A stretch of 64,000 nucleotides of DNA from Catonia carolina (lineage: Eukaryota; Arthropoda; Insecta; Hemiptera; Achilidae), in the NCBI GenBank assembly GCA_035578175.1, contig JAQMRL010000011.1, forward strand, positions 7,885,501 through 7,949,500. Reading direction: 5' to 3'. Each line of letters opens with the position of its first letter. Position 1 is the first letter of the stretch. The notes under the pieces were generated by a model. It had not been told where the DNA came from, did no database searches, and was given only the letters and a program-made list of their open reading frames with translations. Below, piece after piece: positions 22,048 through 33,221 of this stretch. A program made the position numbers and the translations under genes.

Positions 22048-22800
22048 CTTTTGCTGACGACATGGCACTCCTATCAAACAGAATTGATGAAACCATAATC
22101 CAAGTTGAAGAACTCAAGAAAAACCGCCGAAGTAGGTCTCCAAATTTCATTTGAAAAGACAGAAATCATCCCAACATGCAAGACAGAAATCAAAACTCTG
22201 CGATTAACAAACGGTGAAGAATTAAAACTGGTTTCCAAGCTCAGATACCTCGAGAAAACAATAACCTACAACCTCAACGAAAACTTTTTAATAGAAAACC
22301 GCACCAATAAACTTAAACTAGCCCAAAAACTCACACGGTCATCATATAAAAGGCCGCTGTTCATAAAAGCCAAATTACGCCATTACAATACTGTTTTGAA
22401 ACCCGAAGCCACTTACGCCTACGAAACTCTTTTCAGGTTGAACACCAAATCCACAACTGACAGTCCCCAAAAAATTGATAGACGAATATTAAAAACCATT
22501 CTCAACTTCAAACATCAGTCCTACGGGAAATGGTGGCTCGTGCCGAACAATACACTATACCAAGAAAGCGAACAGATAACAGACACAATGAGAAAAATAC
22601 GATTACTATTTTTCAGCTACTTAATCAGGATGCCAGAAACAAGGCGTGTCAAGAAACTTACCAATGAGCTCATGCAATACGAATCATAGAATGGCTGGCT
22701 AGAGGAGATAAACAACGATCTTAACACCCTGTGGATAACGTACAACATGATTCTAAGACGAGAAGATGGACCAATACTCAAAAACCCGAAAATTCAATTG
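22048..22800 (+). pseudogene. Non-LTR reverse transcriptase C-terminal relic
   Basis: At 22050-22061 the translation is FADD, followed by MALLSNRIDETIIQVEELKK. This is the catalytic YxDD-type palm motif of a LINE reverse transcriptase with Phe in first place. A frameshift near 22110-22125 leads into a 190-codon frame with VGLQISFEKTEI, KLVSKLRYLEKTITYNLNEN, KLRHYNTVLKPEATYAYETL and MRKIRLLFFSYLIRMPETRR, the usual thumb and connector order after the palm. A stop at 22687 is followed in frame by NGWLEEINNDLNTLW. The upstream fingers, palm and endonuclease are missing. It is dead through truncation, frameshift and stop. A related relic lies at 60785-61370. Confidence 0.85.
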
Positions 22801-22905
22801 CTGCTAAGAGTCTTTTCCGTTCTCTGTATGCCACTATCAAATCTGAATTCCCTGAAGGGTTGCACACTTATTCATTTCTCCCTCTCCCTGCCTTACTGAA
22901 TACTC
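22797..22905 (-). repeat. Family G repeat, copy 1
   Basis: The minus strand contains CCTTCAGGGAATTCAGATTT and GATAGTGGCATACAGAGAAC, matching copies at 23272 and 33783. It begins exactly where recognisable LINE coding ends. The plus strand reads SLFRSLYATIKSEFPEG. Confidence 0.65.
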
Positions 22906-23040
22906 ATTCTGAGACACACTCACGCACGCGTAAATACGGCCTTCCCAGTCAAAGTATATAGTACTATGTTATACGTTTTGTTTAATTTAATATTTTGATT
23001 GTTTCGTTTTGCTATTACTACATTACTATTAAGTTATATT

Positions 23041-23095
23041 TTTTAATTATTTCAACTAGGAAAAGAAAGTCGTGTGAGTGTTTCACACATACTTT
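23041..23095 (+). mobile_element. Family A 3'-end stub (hairpin only)
   Basis: GGAAAAGAAAGTCGTGTGAG followed by TGTTTCACAC is the inverted repeat plus terminal hairpin of family A, with no body attached. Confidence 0.7.
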
Positions 23096-23267
23096 TTTAG
23101 TTGTCACAACTTCTGGGATTATGTAATAACCCTTTTTCTTAAAGGAACTCTGCAGAATCTTCCTCCGCCGAATATTATTAAGTAACTTTACAAAACTCAT
23201 AGCAGACTGTGTAGTAACTAACTGTGAAATCGGATTGGAGTTGACACTACGCAAGAATAATGCTAGT

Positions 23268-23375
23268 CAGATTGGCGCTCTAGACGCGGGAGTGGGAGAA
23301 TTGTGTCCCTTCAGGGAATACGGATTTGATAGTGGCATACAGAAAACGGAAAAGACCCGCTTTTAATAACCAGAA
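23268..23375 (+). repeat. Family G repeat, copy 2
   Basis: Starts AGATTGGCGCTCTAGACGCG and contains CCTTCAGGGAATACGGATTT. The minus strand reads GLFRFLYATIKSVFPEG, close to the peptide from copy 1. Confidence 0.65.
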
Positions 23376-23539
23376 AAGTTCGATAATATAACATAACTGG
23401 CGAGCAGAGGTGGCCAGATCTGAGAATACGAAGATGTGGGATAGAAGAAAAAGCAAATGATCCGCTAAAGACTGAAAGTTGACTATAGTGCTCCAATTTG
23501 GCTTAAAAAACGTAGTACAAGTGTTTCGAAATATAATCA

Positions 23540-24419
23540 AGTCAACTTAAAGTTCTACACTTACTGACTTTTCAAGTAAGAAGGAAAAAATGAAAACAAT
23601 GACATAGTAACATTTTGGAATCAATTTTTTAAATTACTGTTTACCTAGGTACACTAATTTCCAAGGAAATTCAGCAATGGAAAATTTTCAATAGAATTAT
23701 AATATTTGAACATATTTTGTTAAATAATGCATACATATTTTACCTAAAAACAAACACTGTTCATTAATATTAAAACCATATTTAAAATTTACAACAATTT
23801 TACATCAAAAGCAATTTAAAAGAAACAAGTAACAAAACAGCAAGAATCGCGCAGCATGTTGCAGTTTATATAGCCTATTCAATTCATATTTAGCAGGCGG
23901 TGCACGGTTGCGACAAAGATTTTTTACCGACAAACCCCCACCCCTTTTGTATGTATATATATGATTATACAATCGCAACAACATCACTGCCCACCCTACA
24001 CATACGAGAGAAAACGAATACACAATAAATAAACCCACATGATAGAGAATATAAAATGGTATACAATGCAAGTAGGCCTACTAAAATGTAGGAAATTTAA
24101 AAACATGAATACATAACCCCACTCAAACTATTAAGCTTTTATATCCCTCTATTATACATTCATTTAAAATAATATGAATGTAGACTTATAGGAAATACAG
24201 TATCTTAACGCAAGGTCACTCCCTAAATTAATAGAAACACTTCGATAACAATAATACTTATTTTTTACACTTATGTACCCATCCCAAATTCCAGAAAAAG
24301 TAGGTTAATACCGTTTTATTAATGACTTTATTTAAAACAAACTACAATTTATACACACTAATGTACTTCCTCGTAATTAATTATGAAGGTTGTCTATAGC
24401 CGTAAAATATTATCGTAGA
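23540..24419. other. Unannotated AT-rich interval
   Basis: No recognised repeat. A weak open stretch at 23805-24071 (minus) has no family signature. Confidence 0.5.
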
Positions 24420-24505
24420 ACTTGTGCATTTTGCTGAGAGCCGTTGAACAGACATGCGCACCAGGAACCGAACGTTCCGTTCCTCGTCTTTCCCATCACT
24501 TACAG

Positions 24506-24613
24506 TCACGTAGGCATACGTAAACAATCCTGTGCTGAATCATCTACAACATCAGTACTAACAAAACCCCTTGATTGTTTCCAAAGTCGACAGACTGATA
24601 CCTTTGATGCCAT
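24506..24613 (-). CDS. Small candidate coding start, unrecognised
   Basis: The minus-strand ATG at 24611-24613 sits in good start context (ACTAAAATGG). It begins a 35-codon frame, MASKVSVCRLWKQSRGFVST then DVVDDSAQDCLRMPT, stopped by TGA just before a GTAAGT near 24500. The composition is less AT-biased than its surroundings. The frame stays open upstream of the ATG as well. It could be a first exon, a fragment of a transposon protein inside the inverted-repeat element, or chance. No family recognised. Confidence 0.25.
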   Translation of the reverse strand: MASKVSVCRLWKQSRGFVSTDVVDDSAQDCLRMPT

Positions 24614-24842
24614 TTTAGTAATAGCGTCTGTTTTGAAAACTATATTTTTAGTTACCCGTGGTGGCTTACTAAAGCATATTGCATGTGTATACTTAGTGCA
24701 CAATTATAAACTGTAATTGGTTCAACGTTTGTAATACTTTTCTTTGGATGTGATATTTTCGTCGAATAGTGTATTTTTTTATTTATATTTATATTTGCGA
24801 AATAATACGTATATTAGTCACTTTTTGTGTTATCAGTTTCTC

Positions 24843-25258
24843 GACTGGTTTGATGCAGTTCTCTAAGGTGTTCTATCTTGCGCAAGTTGTTTCATATCTA
24901 CAAACCTGTAACACCCTAAATCTTTTGTAATTTGCTATATATATTCTAATGTTTGCCTTCCCCTACAATTTACTCCCTCAATATTACCCTCCATTATTTA
25001 TAGTCCAATACCTGGAAGTCTTAAGATATGCCCCACTAGCCTATCCCTTCTTCTGGTAAGATGCTTCCACATACTTCTTTTTTCATCCACTCGCCTAAAA
25101 ACCTCTAATTATTTATTTTGTCCACCCACCTAATCTTTAACATTTTCCTATAACACCACATTTCCAAAACTTCTATCCTCTTCCTTTCTACAGCCTCTAT
25201 CACCCACGTTTCACTCCCGTATAATGCTACACTCCAAACGTAATGTTTTAAGAAATTT
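24843..25258 (-). pseudogene. LINE family H: RT-protein C-terminus and 3' end
   Basis: The minus-strand translation reads ALYGSETWVIEAVERKRIEV, then LEMWCYRKMLKIRWVDK. This is the well-known LYGxETW...RLEAFEMWCxRRMLxIxWxD pattern after the reverse transcriptase domain. Frames then break (stops at the KINN position and later). The 3' end has the tail CATCAAACCAGTCGAGAAAC, then TGATAACACAA. It is the longest H copy here and shows the uninterrupted TA at about 25073 where the 3.8/5.3-kb copy carries its insertion. Confidence 0.82.
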
Positions 25259-25721
25259 TTCCTCATCTATAAACAATGTTTGTAGTCAGTAAGCTGTTTT
25301 TTTTTATTTCAATGGCTTTTCTAGCTTGAGCATTAGTCACTATAAATGTGTATAATTTACAATATTATGTTATACTTCAGGTACAATAATACAAAAATGT
25401 AACTAATATAGAATAACAATTATAAAAATAGTACTAAGTTCCGCGTAACCAATAAATCCAAGTAACGCATGAGGTCTAGTTTAGCACGAGCCATACTGTA
25501 CTGCATTCAGCGGTGTGACTCGCATGTCTGTTTCACAGCTCTCAGCAAAATGCACACGTTTTTTTTATAATACTTTGTATACTGCATGTTTTTTTTATTC
25601 CAGTTTAGTACGAAACCATCTTCACTTAACTTCTGTGGTCGTTGAATACGGAGATGCTGTAAAATCAAATACTGTTCAAAGCAAAAGTTTGGTAATATTT
25701 ACATTAAATATATTTTTTGTA

Positions 25722-26038
25722 ATTCCTAATTTGTGTACGTTGCAATATGTTCAATTCAGAACAATAAACAACCCCATGACCCAATGAGATGAGGATGATG
25801 TGTATGACGTGTAAATGAGGTGTAGTCTTGTACAGACTCAGGTCGACCATTCCTGAGAGAGTATGGTTAATTGAACCCCAACCATCAAAGTACACCAGTA
25901 ACCACTTTCTAGCATTTAAATCTGTATAAAAGTAACTACCTTTACTAGGATTTGAACCATGAACCTTCGTCCCCAAAAATCGGCTGTTAAACAGCTGATT
26001 TTGGCGACGACTTTACCTCTAGACTAACCCAGTGGGTT
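25722..26038 (-). mobile_element. tRNA-derived SINE, family D, full length
   Basis: The minus strand starts AACCCACTGGGTTAGTCTAG and has the B box GGTTCAAATCC. The inter-box palindrome is AAATCAGCTGTTTAACAGCC. The 3' tail is GCAACGTACACAAATTAGGA. Confidence 0.87.
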
Positions 26039-26477
26039 AAATATTAACACGACTTCCATATGAATAAAAACACCAACCACGGTATCTATCGGAACAGCTT
26101 TTTCTGAAGCAGAACAGTTTCTCTTTTACTGAAACAGTTTCTCTTTTTTCTTGGTAGTTTAATTAGTATTTGAGCATTAACGTACAGTTTTAATTACTAA
26201 CACACTTATTTAGAAGCACTAAATTTTTCTACCCTTGAACATGGGAAACCATAGTAGGATAATTTTTTCCACCATGAGGTTAATAAATTTTGTTTAAATT
26301 TTCAAATTGTAATAAGGGAATAGTATATTTGTATTGTAATGATTTTTGTACAGCAATGAGAAAATAAATAAATGGATAATGAAGTCCTAAGACAGAAGCA
26401 CAGAATATTATTAATTATAATAAACCAATTCTCTAAATTCTCATTTAACGCAAGGTTCGCAGTGGACCGTTAGACTA
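26039..26477. other. Unannotated AT-rich interval
   Basis: No feature recognised. Confidence 0.5.
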
Positions 26478-26745
26478 ATTAATAATTGACTTGCTGGTTT
26501 CACGGGCGAAAAAAATCACTGCGGTTTCTTCTTCAATAAATGTGAAAACTCAATAAAAGTGTTTAAGAACAGAAGATGTACTTATACAGAGGATCAATTG
26601 ACACAGAAAGAGTAACTTGCTCTGAAAATAATATATTTCATAATACAGACTCTGAGGTGAAGTGAACGAATGGAAGCTGTCAATTGCAGGTATAAAAGTA
26701 AATGCTTTACAAGACCGGGGATACTGTGTAAATGATACACTGTAT
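26478..26745 (+). mobile_element. Old, degenerate family B SINE
   Basis: Scattered B blocks remain in order: GTGTTTAAGAACAGAAGATG, GTAACTTGCTCTGAAAATAA, TTTCATAATACAGACTCTGA and AAAGTAAATGCTTTACAAGA. The copy is far more diverged than the others, showing B has been active for a long time. Confidence 0.6.
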
Positions 26746-26906
26746 TATCTGACAATATTTTTCGGAATTATGAAGACAATAGTACGGTTTCATATCAGTA
26801 CTTAAAAACAAAGAAATGACTATGAAATTTATATCCTAAGAATATTTTCTGGTGATCGACAGTTTTAAATTGAAGATCTACTACAAGAAATCAAATTTCT
26901 ATAATA

Positions 26907-27817
26907 CAGTATAGTCGCGGTAATCCGAACACCTAAAATGTCCGACCTTTGCGGATTATCGATGTCTACAATCTTAGATTTCGGCAATCAAATTACAAAT
27001 ACGATATTACTGTATTACGAGAAAAAAATACAGATTTAACAAGATACGAGAACACAAAATTATAATTGATACCTTATTTGAAATCTGTTACAGTATTATT
27101 TTCATATCATTTTGAAACAAAACACAATTTTAAAACAATGGTAACTTGTGACTGTCAGTGCTGTTTCTACGGGAAAAATATTATACCATCTTTTTTAACT
27201 TTGAATCCAGTGGCAGTCTTTTCCCCCTTATAAACTAAGGGTTTTCCTGGCGACATTTTCCAGTACGATGCCGACTTATCACCATTGTAAACTTGATCTG
27301 CTGTAAAACCCCGTTTTTCTACTTTATCCTGGAATTTTGTTTTAAGTCCACAAAATCGTCGATATCACTAGAATTTTTTTCACCGGTAACAGTTAACAGT
27401 TTAATACCGTATCATTGTTTGAATTTGTCCAGCCAGCCATTACTGGCTTGAAAGTCGTCTGTCCCGTTCATTTCCTAGTACAAATACTTGTTTGACAATT
27501 CATTTGTTTCATTCATTCAATTGTTTTACAATTCATTTGTAAAAATACTTCGCTTTTGGGTGAGTATATCTCCACTGACTATAGATTGTCTTGATCTCTC
27601 TTGCAAAAACCATGAGTATAAAACCCACTCGGCATTAGGTTTACCTGCTGCTTTCAATGTTTTTCTTATCAGTGGCCCGCACTCCATTTATTAGACGTTT
27701 TTAAAGAATTTTCTAAATGCTAAAAAAATAATTAAAAACATAATAATAAATTATCTTTCGGATAAGGCTACTGAAGGTTTCGGTGTACCGAGGGTTCGGA
27801 TTACCGCGACCATACTG
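26907..27817 (-). mobile_element. Tigger/pogo-like element with decayed transposase
   Basis: The ends are CAGTATAGTCGCGGTAATCC (left) and CAGTATGGTCGCGGTAATCC (right, reverse complement), each flanked by TA (26905-26906, 27818-27819). On the minus strand several frames give, in order: KAAGKPNAEWVLYSWFLQER, then NGWLDKFKQ and YGIKLLTVTGEKNSSDIDD, then TADQVYNGDKSASYWKMSP and KPLVYKGEKTATGFKVKKDG. This is the order in Tigger/jerky-type transposases: the second half of the DNA-binding region, then the catalytic-domain start. In QVYNGDKSA, Gly-Asp-Lys takes the place of the usual Ala-Asp-Glu. The C-terminal half is absent. Frameshifts and stops make it dead, and 911 bp indicates internal deletion. 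Confidence 0.85.
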
Positions 27818-28117
27818 TACAAGCAATTTTTCCAAAATACTACAATAAAATGTTCTGAGATCTAACGATTTTAATTTTTAGACAGACAAAATTAAAACAA
27901 ATTAACGTTAAAAAAAAGGAACGAGTTCTTTAGTAAACGCGTTTTTTCAAGAGTAAAAAATAAACTTCCAAGTACTGTCGAGAGCATGCAAAAGCACAAT
28001 ATAAAGATGAAATGAAGTAGTACAAGCAACCTTCTTAGTGTACTTTGTATTACAATTTGTATGAAACAATTATTTACTGTTTCTTAGCTTTATTTTTAAT
28101 CAAATTAACTGCTTGGT

Positions 28118-28258
28118 TATTAGCGACTAAGGTGGGTTATGTATCTAAAACAGTGGGTTTTTGACTTGTGAAAATTTCCAGACCTTAGCCGGGAATCAAA
28201 CCCGGGACCTATGCGTTGTAGGCTAGCGCGCTATAAACTTTACGCTACGGAAATGGCC
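28118..28258 (-). mobile_element. tRNA-derived SINE, family F
   Basis: The minus strand contains CCGTAGCGTAAAGTTTATAG and B box GGTCCCGGGTTTGATTCCCG, then TCTGGAAATTTTCACAAGTC, ending in the CCACCTTAGTCGC segment. The A box is degraded. Confidence 0.8.
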
Positions 28259-29265
28259 TTATTTACGTTTATTTGGTATATTTATAGCAGATATTACAAT
28301 ATTTGAAGCCGGAAGTTATAGATTTACTAAAAAGTTTTATAAAGAAAATTTACTTGATCAATTTCAGATACTGTCGTAAATATTTATGAACTTATAAACC
28401 AAATTCTACTACAAATTATAAAATCATAAAAATCCGTTAGTTCAAGATATTATACTCGTATTAAGCAGAAAGATAAGTACACCGACGATTAAAAAGAAAA
28501 TGGAGTAGGATCTCTTGATGTTTTAAGGAAACAAGTTATTTTTCATAATAATTTTCATATTTTTTCAATCACATAATTTCTCTCAAGAGTTTTAAATTAA
28601 ATTTACAGTTTTTTGAATAGTAAAACTGACAATGGACTCTAGTTTTAATTAATATACACCATGTTATTTAATCTAGTATTTCTCATGGTTTGCTCAACAA
28701 TTGGGTCGTTAGACACAATTTTGTACAGTTACAAAAATAAAGTATTAAAGTTAAAAAAATATATTTCTGAAGAATCTACAGCACAAGTAAGATACTTAAA
28801 AGTAATACTTTTATTAGCTACCTACTTAAAAATATAGTTACATAATTAAAAATGATACACTGTCAAAAATCAGAATAACACAAACACCAATTTTGCTTGG
28901 TGATCCTTTTTACACCGTACAAAATATAAATTATAAAAAAAAAATATTAAATGCGCCTCTCTGAGGTTAGGAATAAGCTACTTGTGTTGTAGAGAGTACC
29001 GTAGACTAAGCAAACAGAAACGTATACAAAACTTACAAGCGCATGTAAATAACTAATGGGGTAAATAAGTAATAAAGGTTATGTTTGTTCTGATAAATTA
29101 AATTTATCTAAAACCAATGACGAATAATTTTAAATCAAAATTGGATCCAAAGTCGTGAATCTAATTCCTTTTTATTAATAACTACACAATACTCCAACCA
29201 AAAATTGCATTCTTCATGTTATAAACAAACGTTAAAGTTATTTTTTTTAATTTATTATTATTTTA
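28259..29265. other. Unannotated AT-rich interval
   Basis: 1 kb without a recognised feature, downstream of the host exon and possibly intronic or intergenic. Confidence 0.5.
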
Positions 29266-29431
29266 TTTTGGTTTAACGTCCGACAGTTCTGCAATTACTA
29301 CTAATGCAGACGGTGAAGGATGAAATAAATTTTTGTAACGTACGAAAATATGCCGTGCCTGAATGGGATTCGAACCCAAGACCGCATGATGAGAGGCGAG
29401 CAAGTTACCAACTACGCCAATGCGGCCGGCA
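29266..29431 (-). mobile_element. tRNA-derived SINE, family E with tail alpha
   Basis: The minus strand reads GCCGGCCGCATTGGCGTAGT, then the B box GGGTTCGAATCCC. The tail is AGTAATTGCAGAACTGTCGG followed by ACGTTAAACC. The A box TTGGCGTAGTTGG is well kept. Confidence 0.85.
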
Positions 29432-29462
29432 GGTTAAAGTTAGGTTCTCATTGAATAACCAT

Positions 29463-29590
29463 AGTAGACGGCCGCATCCGTAGCGTAGTGGTCTTTGGCC
29501 TTCAACACGGAGGTCCCGGGTTTGATTCCAGGCTAAGGTCTGGAAATTTTCACAAGTTAAAACCCACCGTAGGCGACTATGGTGGGTTAT
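29463..29590 (+). mobile_element. tRNA-derived SINE, family F, left half of inverted pair
   Basis: GGCCGCATCCGTAGCGTAGT contains the A box TAGCGTAGTGG, an exact consensus match. The B box is GGTCCCGGGTTTGATTCC. Together with the next entry it forms a near-palindrome of about 235 bp. Confidence 0.87.
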
Positions 29591-29603
29591 TTTAACGATG
29601 AGC

Positions 29604-29697
29604 TTGACTTGTAATAATTTCCAGACCCTAACCGGGAAATAAACCCGGGACCACCGCTTGTAGGTTAACGCTATACCACTACGCTACGGGGGCGACC
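29604..29697 (-). mobile_element. tRNA-derived SINE, family F, right half of inverted pair
   Basis: The minus strand reads GCCCCCGTAGCGTAGTGGTA, then the B box GGTCCCGGGTTTATTTCC. It is 3'-truncated where it meets the preceding F copy, tail to tail. Confidence 0.85.
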
Positions 29698-30566
29698 ATT
29701 CAAGTTTTTTAAAGTTCTATCAGAATACTTGCAAGTTTTGGAATAATTAGCTTCCCTATTTTGAGAATAAAATGAACTTTATAAAAAAACTCCTATTTTT
29801 CATGACTACAGTACTTTAGCTTTCTATATATTTTTATGTCAAAGTAAAAACTTAATCTAGAAAGTAACTTAACACAAACGAAATATTTTCACCGTTATTA
29901 ATCAGCAAAGCTATAACAAAAATCTATAATAAGGTCAGCAATTTAAAGAAATTGAGCTTAACTTTTTATTTTTATTTTTAATGGAAAAATCTGAATTACT
30001 TTATAACGTAAACTTTTAATAGAATTTAATTATCCAAATGTGTAAAAGCAAACCTACAAATTTTGAAATAAAAATTAAAACATTACTTAGATTAAACAAT
30101 GAAAAAAATCACTCCTCTTGTTAACAAGTACTAGTTTTATACCACACCCTACAGAAATAATTCTAACCCCAAACCAAACACATCCGAATCCATTTACTTT
30201 ATTACAGTAGTAAAAGCAATTCTTTAATTGACCGAAAAATATAATAACCGACAAAATAAATCACATTGAAATCACTAATTTCAAAATTAAGAGAAAGATA
30301 CGATGAACATAACATAAAATATAATAAACTTTACCTAAATCACTTGCCACAGAAATTTTATTTATCAAATATCATCAATATTTAACCTTAATAACACATG
30401 GTTATCAAAAGGAACACGTGCACTGGACTAACCCCAATAACTTGACGTTTGTTTACACTGTTTGTTTCACTATAACCTCAAAATCACTGAAACGTGTACA
30501 CTTAAAATTAACTGTTATCACTCGTATCTCATATTAATTACACCGTATTAATACAATATCACTTAC
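29698..30566 (-). other. Probable intron 3' of the host exon, plain AT-rich DNA
   Basis: Starts at the GTAAGT donor on the minus strand (30566-30561). No acceptor with a following convincing exon was found, so the next exon lies further down or outside the window. Confidence 0.55.
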
Positions 30567-32638
30567 CTTAATTGCTTCTTGGTTCTCTTTATCCAATAAG
30601 AATTCCATAGACTTCGCTCTCGTCTCAGCGTCCCGTCCCAGTTCCTCCCTAGGGAGGTGATTGGGTGAAGGTTTCATACCATCCTCAAGGTTAAGAAGAC
30701 TCCGGGTCTTCTTGGTGAGATCGGAGTCGAGATCGGTTTCGAGAAGACCGTGGTGCCGGGTGGACATCGCACTGAGCCCGGGCGACTGTTCCTCCCCACG
30801 ACGTGGAGAATCGCGTCTGCGCGCGGGAAGTGGCGGCTTATCGGCGCCTGGAGGGTGCAGAGGGATGATCTGAACGTCCTCCGCATGGGCAGAATGGGGT
30901 GGCGGCGACGACAGAGCGGTCACAGCGACAGTCGGACGCTTCTTTTCCTTGCCCTTCTTTCCGCTTAACCGGCGGAAAGAAAAACGCTGGAAGAATCCAC
31001 CAAAACGACCGTGTTTATTTTTTAACGGCGGCGTAGGTGGTAACTGATGTAAAGCCGGTTGTAGATCCATAGCTGTCTGTGTCTGGACGGCAACTGACAC
31101 GCTCTGCTGTTCACTCAACTGTTGATGGTGTTCCTCCTCAGTCACGTGGTCCAACTCATTCTCCTTCTCCTCTTGAGACGACCCCTCCGAACCAACATCG
31201 CTGCTGTCCTGCCAGCTGACCTCAGATACTACCGGAGAGAAATGCACGCCTTTCGTGCTGTTACTGGGTGTCAAATTAATAAAACTTGTAGTTATCTGAA
31301 TGTTACTTCCTCTGGAAGAAGTCGTACTCAATCTTCCTTCGCTTATAGTCTTTTTCTTTAAAGGTTTCGTTTCCCCGCACAACGATATCGTAGACTCGTG
31401 GAAATTTCTTAATAACGCATTACGTTCTTCGTTTAAGAAATCTTCCGAAACGTTATACAAATTTGGCGTACTCACTATCGGTAATCGAGAAGTCATTTTT
31501 TGATTTGAATCTCGTTCGAGAATTGATTTATCTTCTGGAATGACGATCAGTTCATCCTCGGTACGTTGCACGAAATTCACTACTAGAGCGGAGGTGGAGA
31601 CGAACGGCGCTGTGTAAAGACCGGGTTTAGACTGTGCCACTGCAAGCAGATCGGGGGCACTCTGCCAACTGCTCTGGTTAAATTTAGCTTCCGCGTCACT
31701 ACTCCTCGTCCACCCTCGCGAACGCTCATCAACGGACGACTCCGACTCCAGACTTTGTGTTATATTTAACTGAACGTCTTCCTCGCCTCCTTTGTCCTCC
31801 CTACTGATATCCGAGTAATAAGACGAACACGAGTTTGAATTGTACTCGTCCTCCGCGATCGGAAATACCTTTCCCGAACTTCGGTTGAGATTATTAGATG
31901 AACCTCTCGGAATGTGCTCGCCGAACCCGCTATCTTCACTTAAATTTTCAGATGATCTTTGTGCCGCCTTCGCTGGAGCTTTCTCTTCATTTTTGTTTCT
32001 TTCCGATTCTAATTTAGTTTGAGAACTCTTTAAATTCCTACCGCAGCCGTGAACTGTTACATCAGTCAGACACTCAACAGTCTTGTATATCCCTCTAGGA
32101 GCTGGAACAGCTTCTCTATTTTCTTCGGGTACAATAATTGAATTATTATTCAAACTTTGAGAAAATTCACCGCTAAGAAATGCACTTGTCGGTTCTACTT
32201 TCTCTTGGTTTTGATAAAGATTAAGGCTGTCAAAACTACGATAAGATCTTAAACCGGATGAGGACCGGAAGCTACTTCCGCTTCGTGACGAGAAAGAATG
32301 AGTAAATGCTTCGTCATCCGAACTAGTGACTTCACTACTAGATCCACCAGATGATGTCATGCTAGAGACGTCATCTTCTAAACTATCTTGTGAGTTTGAT
32401 TTAAACCGCCAACGAGCTGTTTCCAAAGAATCATAACTGACATTAGATGATACATCTTCACAGTGTCGTTCCAGGGTTTCAAATTGTAAAAGACTACTTG
32501 AACGCGAGGATACTGTATCCCTTTCATCATCGTCGTCCTCATGAACTCCAGGATCATTATTTAATTGTCGACGTCTGCGTTTTTTTGGAACGGCTAGATC
32601 ACGTTCAGAACCACCCCATTCATTGCACGATGAAGCTC
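30567..32638 (-). CDS. 690-residue internal exon, Ser-rich scaffold-like protein
   Basis: A single exon of 2,072 bp. The minus-strand acceptor is TTTTTATTGTTGCAG just before 32638 and the donor is AAG|GTAAGT at 30566. The frame enters in phase 1 and leaves in phase 0, so it is internal and no start or stop lies in it. Residues about 19-23 are a basic KKRRRR cluster, followed by acidic EDDDDE. At about 47-76 it reads SLLQFETLERHCE and YDSLETARWRF, possible short helical or docking motifs. Then comes a long Ser-rich, low-order region containing SENLSEDSGFGEH. Residues 532-567 are proline-rich, then aromatic and basic (PPTPPLKNK, GGFFQRFSFRRLSGKKGKEK), a likely membrane, phospho- or calmodulin-type binding patch. 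Residues 601-606, PPLPAR, fit a class II SH3 ligand. The end is AKSMEFLLDKENQEAIK. GC is well above the surroundings. No catalytic domain is visible. I infer a cytoplasmic adaptor or scaffold but cannot name the family. Open frames on the other strand here are shadows. Confidence 0.88.
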
Positions 32639-33221
32639 CTGCAACAATAAAAATGAAACCCGAATATTAAAATACTTTAAAAAAACTATAAACAGAAATT
32701 AAGAAAAAAATCACAATATAAAATATACAACCAAAAAATGTATTATTACCAATACATTTTGATAGTGAAAATCATTCCACTGAACTTTATTTCGTTGAGA
32801 TGTTTCTGTAGAATAACATAAAACATTATATTTAACTACTAAACACGTACAGATTATATAAAAACAATAAATACATTATTAATCGATTTAAAAGAATACA
32901 GTCTCCAGTAAAAATAATAAATGTTGCTGAACAATTTCAGAATTATGGATATTTTTTATCTGTTGTATGAATACAAAATAAATTTGTACTAGACATTCAA
33001 AATAGGAACACCCCAGTTCTCAAATTACATACAAGCCTACGTTCCACTGCTTTGATTTTTGTCAAACTGACAAATTTATTTACTTTCCCGGTTTAAACCA
33101 CGTGGTACTTTTCCTAGTATAACTTTAAAAATACTAATCCCGATTTTCATACTTAAATTATTTGGTAGTTAACCTCATTCTACCCAGTGTTTGATTTTCC
33201 TAAATATTACTTTTCTTGTGT
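32639..33221 (-). other. Intron 5' of the host exon
   Basis: Begins with the acceptor CAG at 32639-32641. AT-rich, no repeat or exon recognised. The intron must continue through the LINE H, G and C copies that follow unless an exon was missed. Confidence 0.6.

Larger units (their letters stand above)
24424..25555. mobile_element. Element bounded by 35-bp inverted repeats
   Basis: 24424-24458 (GTGCATTTTGCTGAGAGCCG...) and 25521-25555 are inverted copies with 3 mismatches in 35. The interval holds an H LINE fragment and a small candidate coding stretch. I see no clear target duplication, so this may be a DNA transposon of about 1.1 kb or an inverted duplication of a short repeat. Confidence 0.45.

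Noticed and set aside
22105..22689. A 194-codon frame as a host gene
   Set aside because: The FADD motif upstream and the thumb/connector pattern show it is the end of a LINE reverse transcriptase.
29463..29697. Two tRNA genes on opposite strands
   Set aside because: The A and B boxes are good, but both belong to repeated F SINEs; no acceptor stem pairing was found.
30661..31503. Several plus-strand open frames
   Set aside because: They are shadows of the long minus-strand coding exon.
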